Positions 5,573 to 7,747 of a stretch of 7,747 nt of DNA are shown here, one piece after another. Both the position numbers and the translations under genes were made by a program. Within the stretch, counting starts at the first letter, position 1, and the number at the start of each line of letters is the position of its first letter. The stretch is from JAGNZR01 sp051646055. Its GTDB lineage: Bacteria > Fusobacteriota > Fusobacteriia > Fusobacteriales > Fusobacteriaceae. Under the pieces are notes generated by a model that was given only the letters and a program-made list of their open reading frames with translations, did not search any database and was not told the origin of the DNA. Location of the stretch: contig JBOFCM010000090.1 in NCBI GenBank assembly GCA_051646055.1, positions 1-7,747 of the forward strand, written 5' to 3'.

Positions 5573-5872
5573 TTAATTAGCTGCTTCACATGATACTTCC
5601 CTTAAGTCTTCTCTTAATTTAGCTTTGGCTGCTTCTCTCTCCTGCTTAGCTTTTTCTAGTTCTTTCTTTCTATTCTCTTTATCCTGATCTGATTGAGCTA
5701 TGGCTTCATTTAAATATTTTAATACTCCTTTAAGTTCTTTAGAGCCTGTTTCCCACTCCCAATTTTTACCTGGTCTTTCAAATCCTGCTCTAAGGTATTT
5801 TCTTATCTCCTTAGGGTCTCTGCCTAGTTCCTCTGCTATATCTCTAGGTGTTACTTTAGTTATTTCACTCAT
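5573..5872 (-). CDS. Small HTH protein with coiled-coil tail
   Basis: This is a 99-residue protein. Residues 6-30 form a helix-turn-helix (V-T-P-R-D-I-A-E-E-L-G-R-D-P-K-E-I-R-K-Y-L-R), followed by a G-x-x-W-E-W-E-T-G turn at 35-43 and a helix K-E-L-K-G-V-L-K-Y-L. The same fold signature appears at the C-terminus of the protein encoded at 5119-4334. Residues 55-92 are a long charged helix rich in E, K and A, probably a coiled coil for dimerisation. AAGGAGG precedes the ATG. It is the first gene of the operon with the two zinc-ribbon proteins. A DNA-binding role is inferred from the fold; the target is unknown. Confidence 0.78.
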   Translation of the reverse strand: MSEITKVTPRDIAEELGRDPKEIRKYLRAGFERPGKNWEWETGSKELKGVLKYLNEAIAQSDQDKENRKKELEKAKQEREAAKAKLREDLREVSCEAAN

Positions 5873-5907
5873 GTTTTAAATCCTCCTTGTAATTTGTTAT
5901 TTGTTAT

Positions 5908-5936
5908 ATTATAGGAAGAAGGACCTAAAAACATGA
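5908..5936 (-). promoter_or_regulatory. Possible promoter before the small HTH gene
   Basis: A perfect -10 TATAAT (5913-5908) lies about 35 bases before the ATG on the minus strand. The sequence 17 bases upstream, TCATGT (5936-5931), is a poor -35. No clear terminator separates it from the polymerase gene, so this could be an internal or activator-dependent promoter. Confidence 0.35.
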
Positions 5937-5961
5937 TGAGTAATTGGAAAATATTTTAAAA

Positions 5962-6904
5962 TTATTTTGAAAGTGATTCTTGCCAGTCTATTTTGTATTG
6001 CTTTTTACTTTCGAACATAGTTCCTATTATTCCTCTGTGACATTCCTTAGAATCTGCACAGAAACAAATTAAACATATATCCTTTCCAGTTTTTAATTGT
6101 TTCTCTATATACTGTAGATTTTTACTATTCTTAATCTGTGCTTTATATTCCTGTTTAAAGTAGTCATCTAACTTACCTGTGTTCTTAGCGTATTTAACTA
6201 GGTTCCAGGTAGGAGCTAAGTCCTTAAAGGTCTTATCAAAGGTATTATCACATTTATTAGATTGACCGATGTATATCTTCTCTGCAGTATCCGGTATAAA
6301 CTTAGCATTAGCTACCGAAGATAGATATAAGGTACCATGCTTTTCCTTTAACCAGTCCTCTAAACCCGTACCTTTACCCCAGTCTCCTATCTCCACATCT
6401 GTTACTATAGGAACAGGTGACTTGAATTTAAATACCTCTCTTAGTACTCGAGGTGCTTCCATTATCTCTTTTAACTTAAGGGCAAACTCTTCTACGAAGT
6501 CATCCCTTACCTCCCACAGTATGGCATCATGTACGGTTCCTATACACCTAGCTTTATCTTTTGAAAAATAATTATGTGCCTCTGCCATTGCTAATATACA
6601 TAAGTCAGAACCAAAACCTTGAACAGGGGAGTTAATAGCCTGTCTTTCGGCCTCTGCCTTTTTTGATTTATCCCTAGAATATATATCAGGTAATCTTCTT
6701 ATCCTACCTATAGGGTTTCTTACCTGACCTAAAGAAGCAACTAATTTCCTCTGTCTATTATGCCATCTAGGTAAATCAGGATAAGCCTCGAAGAATCTCT
6801 TTCTGTATTGCTCGGCTTCTTTATCTGATAATTTAACTTCATACGAATCTCTTGCGTAGTCTTTAAACTTTTTCCAAGACATTCCATAAACAAACCCAAA
6901 GTTA
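5962..6904 (-). CDS. DNA polymerase family A, exon 2, with C-terminal DUF488-like domain
   Basis: Exon 2 begins with the last base of a Val codon and encodes N-F-G-F-V-Y-G-M-S-W, the second half of polymerase motif B. Counting from that N as residue 1, about 184 residues are polymerase: R-N-P-I-G-R-I-R-R-L-P, A-E-R-Q-A-I-N-S-P-V-Q-G, motif C as V-H-D-A-I-L-W-E-V, and a normal family A end near D-W-G-K-G-T-G. The frame then continues for about 130 residues resembling DUF488: L-Y-L-S-S-V-A-N-A-K-F near 191-201, L-A-P-T-W-N-L near 229-235, and L-I-C-F-C-A-D-S-K-E-C-H-R-G near 278-291. No ATG in that frame could start this part separately, so it appears to be made only as a fusion. An ATG at 6882 could be mistaken for the start of a separate gene, but it lies inside motif B. 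Confidence 0.9.
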
Positions 6905-7578
6905 CGTGATTATCCCTACTTCATATTAGTAGGGCACTGACTATACCTTCTATACCACAATCTTGTCATTATGTACTAGTTTGTGACACCTATGACATAA
7001 AGTTATTAGATTGTCAGGGTGGTTATTTAAATGGTCCCCATCCTTATGATGTACTACAAAGGTTAATTTAGTCTTTAATTCTGTCTTATTACAATACTCA
7101 CAATAGTCTTTCCTATGGGGACTATATTCTCTATATTTTCTACCCGAGCCTTGGCCTTTTTTAAGTCTGTTGTTATTTTCTCCTTTTTGATTATAGCCTT
7201 TCTTCACATAAGTTCTTTTATACTTAGCTTTTTGTTTTTGTCTGCCCCATTCTAATGAACATTCACTACTACATGTTTTTTGATTACTAGACTTACCTAG
7301 AAAGCTTTTTTTACACATCATACATTCTTTTTCTTTTTTGGGTGAAAACCTATGGTATTGAGTGTTATCATCTACTTTTTTACTCATATTAACCTCCTCC
7401 TTTCCTTTTTGTAGTACTCATCTTATAGCCCCCCGTATATATAAGCTAGATTGATTTAGTTTATTGACTAGTCTGCTTATAATAAGTCGATACACACTAT
7501 CCATTTAATAGGCACGGTCTCAGCATCTCAGCCCTAACCGTTTTGAGGGGGTTTAGAGGCGGCTAACTAATTCCGCTT
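6905..7578 (-). ncRNA. Group I self-splicing intron in the DNA polymerase gene
   Basis: This 674-base intron is defined by the exon reading frame and by RNA pairings. P1: exon GGCGGU (7584-7579) pairs with GCCGCC (7563-7558), giving the required U-G at the 5' splice site. P10: the first bases of exon 2, UAAC (6904-6901), pair with GUUA (7567-7564) next to the internal guide. The intron ends in G (6905). Further pairings: ACGGU (7541-7537 region) with ACCGU (7519-7515 region) in the P4-P5 area; P3 CCCCCU (7551-7546) with GGGGGG (7434-7429); P7 GACUA (7473-7469) with UAGUC (6943-6939); P8 CUAUA (7428-7424) with UAUAG (6954-6950); and a P9 hairpin CCCUACU (6934-6928) with AGUAGGG (6920-6914). 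The long P7-P3 gap fits subgroup IA. Unspliced RNA would stop at TAG 7565-7563. Confidence 0.93.
6950..7387 (-). CDS. HNH homing endonuclease inside the group I intron
   Basis: This is a 145-residue protein. Residues 22-43 form an N-terminal Cys-rich knuckle (C22-x-x-C25, C39, C43). A basic K/R/N/G linker at about 50-90 could contact DNA. A C-terminal HNH motif spans 96-139: C96-x-x-C99, V-V-H-H-K-D-G-D at 111-118, N-N-H-P-D-N at 121-126, and C131-H-R-C134-H135 ending at H139. The two CxxC pairs hold the structural zinc, and the H-H, N and H residues form the metal-dependent active site. A strong AAGGAGGAGG precedes the ATG. The gene fills the P8 loop of the intron, and its TAG stop is part of the 3' strand of P8. 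The expected role is to cut intronless polymerase alleles and spread the intron. Confidence 0.92.
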   Translation of the reverse strand: MSKKVDDNTQYHRFSPKKEKECMMCKKSFLGKSSNQKTCSSECSLEWGRQKQKAKYKRTYVKKGYNQKGENNNRLKKGQGSGRKYREYSPHRKDYCEYCNKTELKTKLTFVVHHKDGDHLNNHPDNLITLCHRCHKLVHNDKIVV

Positions 7579-7747
7579 ACCGCCTTGGCTTTCTTCCTCT
7601 CTTCATAGGATAAATCATGTTTACCTGATACGGCTCTACCTGTATTGGTATGTATATCTTCTCCTATACGGAATAACTGAGTCATAGCTTCATCTCCTGA
7701 CACTAAAGCTGTGACCCTTAACTCTAATTGAGAGTAATCTGATTCTA
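7579..7747 (-). CDS. DNA polymerase family A, exon 1 (partial, continues beyond the window)
   Basis: The frame entering at the window edge encodes E-S-D-Y-S-Q-L-E-L-R, polymerase motif A with its catalytic Asp. It continues through A-L-V-S-G-D-E and F-R-I-G-E-D-I-H-T-N-T-G to Y-E-E-R-K-K-A-K-A-V, the first half of motif B (the helix with the dNTP-binding Arg/Lys). The exon ends after the second base of a Val codon at 7579; joined to exon 2 the codon becomes GTT, followed by N-F-G. Read into the intron the frame gives only V-S-G-I-S and a stop. The N-terminal part, including any exonuclease domain, is outside the window. This is the phage replicative polymerase by family and context. Confidence 0.92.

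Noticed and set aside
6269..6571. Plus-strand open frame of 100 codons
   Set aside because: It is antisense to polymerase exon 2, has no family resemblance and no ribosome binding site.
5962..6882. Separate gene starting at ATG 6882
   Set aside because: The frame is open upstream and encodes N-F-G-F-V-Y-G directly before that Met. The conserved motif B and the splice-site pairings show that this is exon 2, not an independent gene.
6950..7387. Free-standing HNH gene separating two pseudogene halves of a polymerase
   Set aside because: The flanking sequence forms a full set of group I pairings, and the exons join in frame without loss of residues, so an intron explains it better than gene disruption.
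1..7747. CRISPR array or tRNA genes
   Set aside because: No regularly spaced direct repeats and no cloverleaf or T-loop signature were seen. The Cas4-like gene has no other cas genes around it and fits a phage recombination nuclease.

Overview
The window looks like the DNA-replication and recombination segment of a tailed phage or prophage. The probable host is a low-GC Gram-positive (Bacillota, Clostridium-like). The reasons are strong AGGAGG-type ribosome binding sites, AT-rich DNA with heavy use of ATA, TTA and AGA codons, very tight gene packing with overlaps, and the gene content itself. Every real gene is on the minus strand, so transcription runs from position 7747 toward position 1. 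Species and phage family cannot be named from the sequence alone.

In transcription order, 7747-5962 holds the 3' part of a family A DNA polymerase gene whose 5' end lies outside the window. It is split by a group I intron (7578-6905) that carries an HNH homing endonuclease gene. The splice sites can be placed to the base. The 5' exon ends in U, the intron ends in G, and P1, P10, P3, P7, P8 and P9 can all be paired. Joining the exons restores polymerase motif B (K..x..NFGxxYG). The polymerase continues in frame into a DUF488-like domain, an apparent fusion.

Region 5872-5229 is a short operon: a small helix-turn-helix/coiled-coil protein and two tiny zinc-ribbon proteins, closed by an intrinsic terminator. 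Region 5119-4334 is a single-gene unit with its own promoter and terminator. It encodes a three-part DNA-binding protein whose last domain is related to that of the small helix-turn-helix protein. Region 4246-2419 encodes a Cas4/AddB-like Fe-S PD-(D/E)XK nuclease and an overlapping Sak4/RecA-like recombination ATPase. Region 2320-1571 encodes a DUF669-like, probably single-strand-binding protein, with a very acidic tail holding two copies of a SAP/HeH-like motif and followed by a terminator. Region 1484-1 encodes a small unknown protein, a ThyX-like protein, a VRR-NUC nuclease and the start of a Cys-containing protein cut by the window edge.

Polymerase, ssDNA-binding protein, ATPase annealing/recombination protein and two nucleases form a coherent phage replication-recombination module. 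Three promoters share a T-C-R-T-T-T-A-C -35 region with a 17-base spacer, and two of these share an identical 11-mer. This suggests co-regulated early transcription units.
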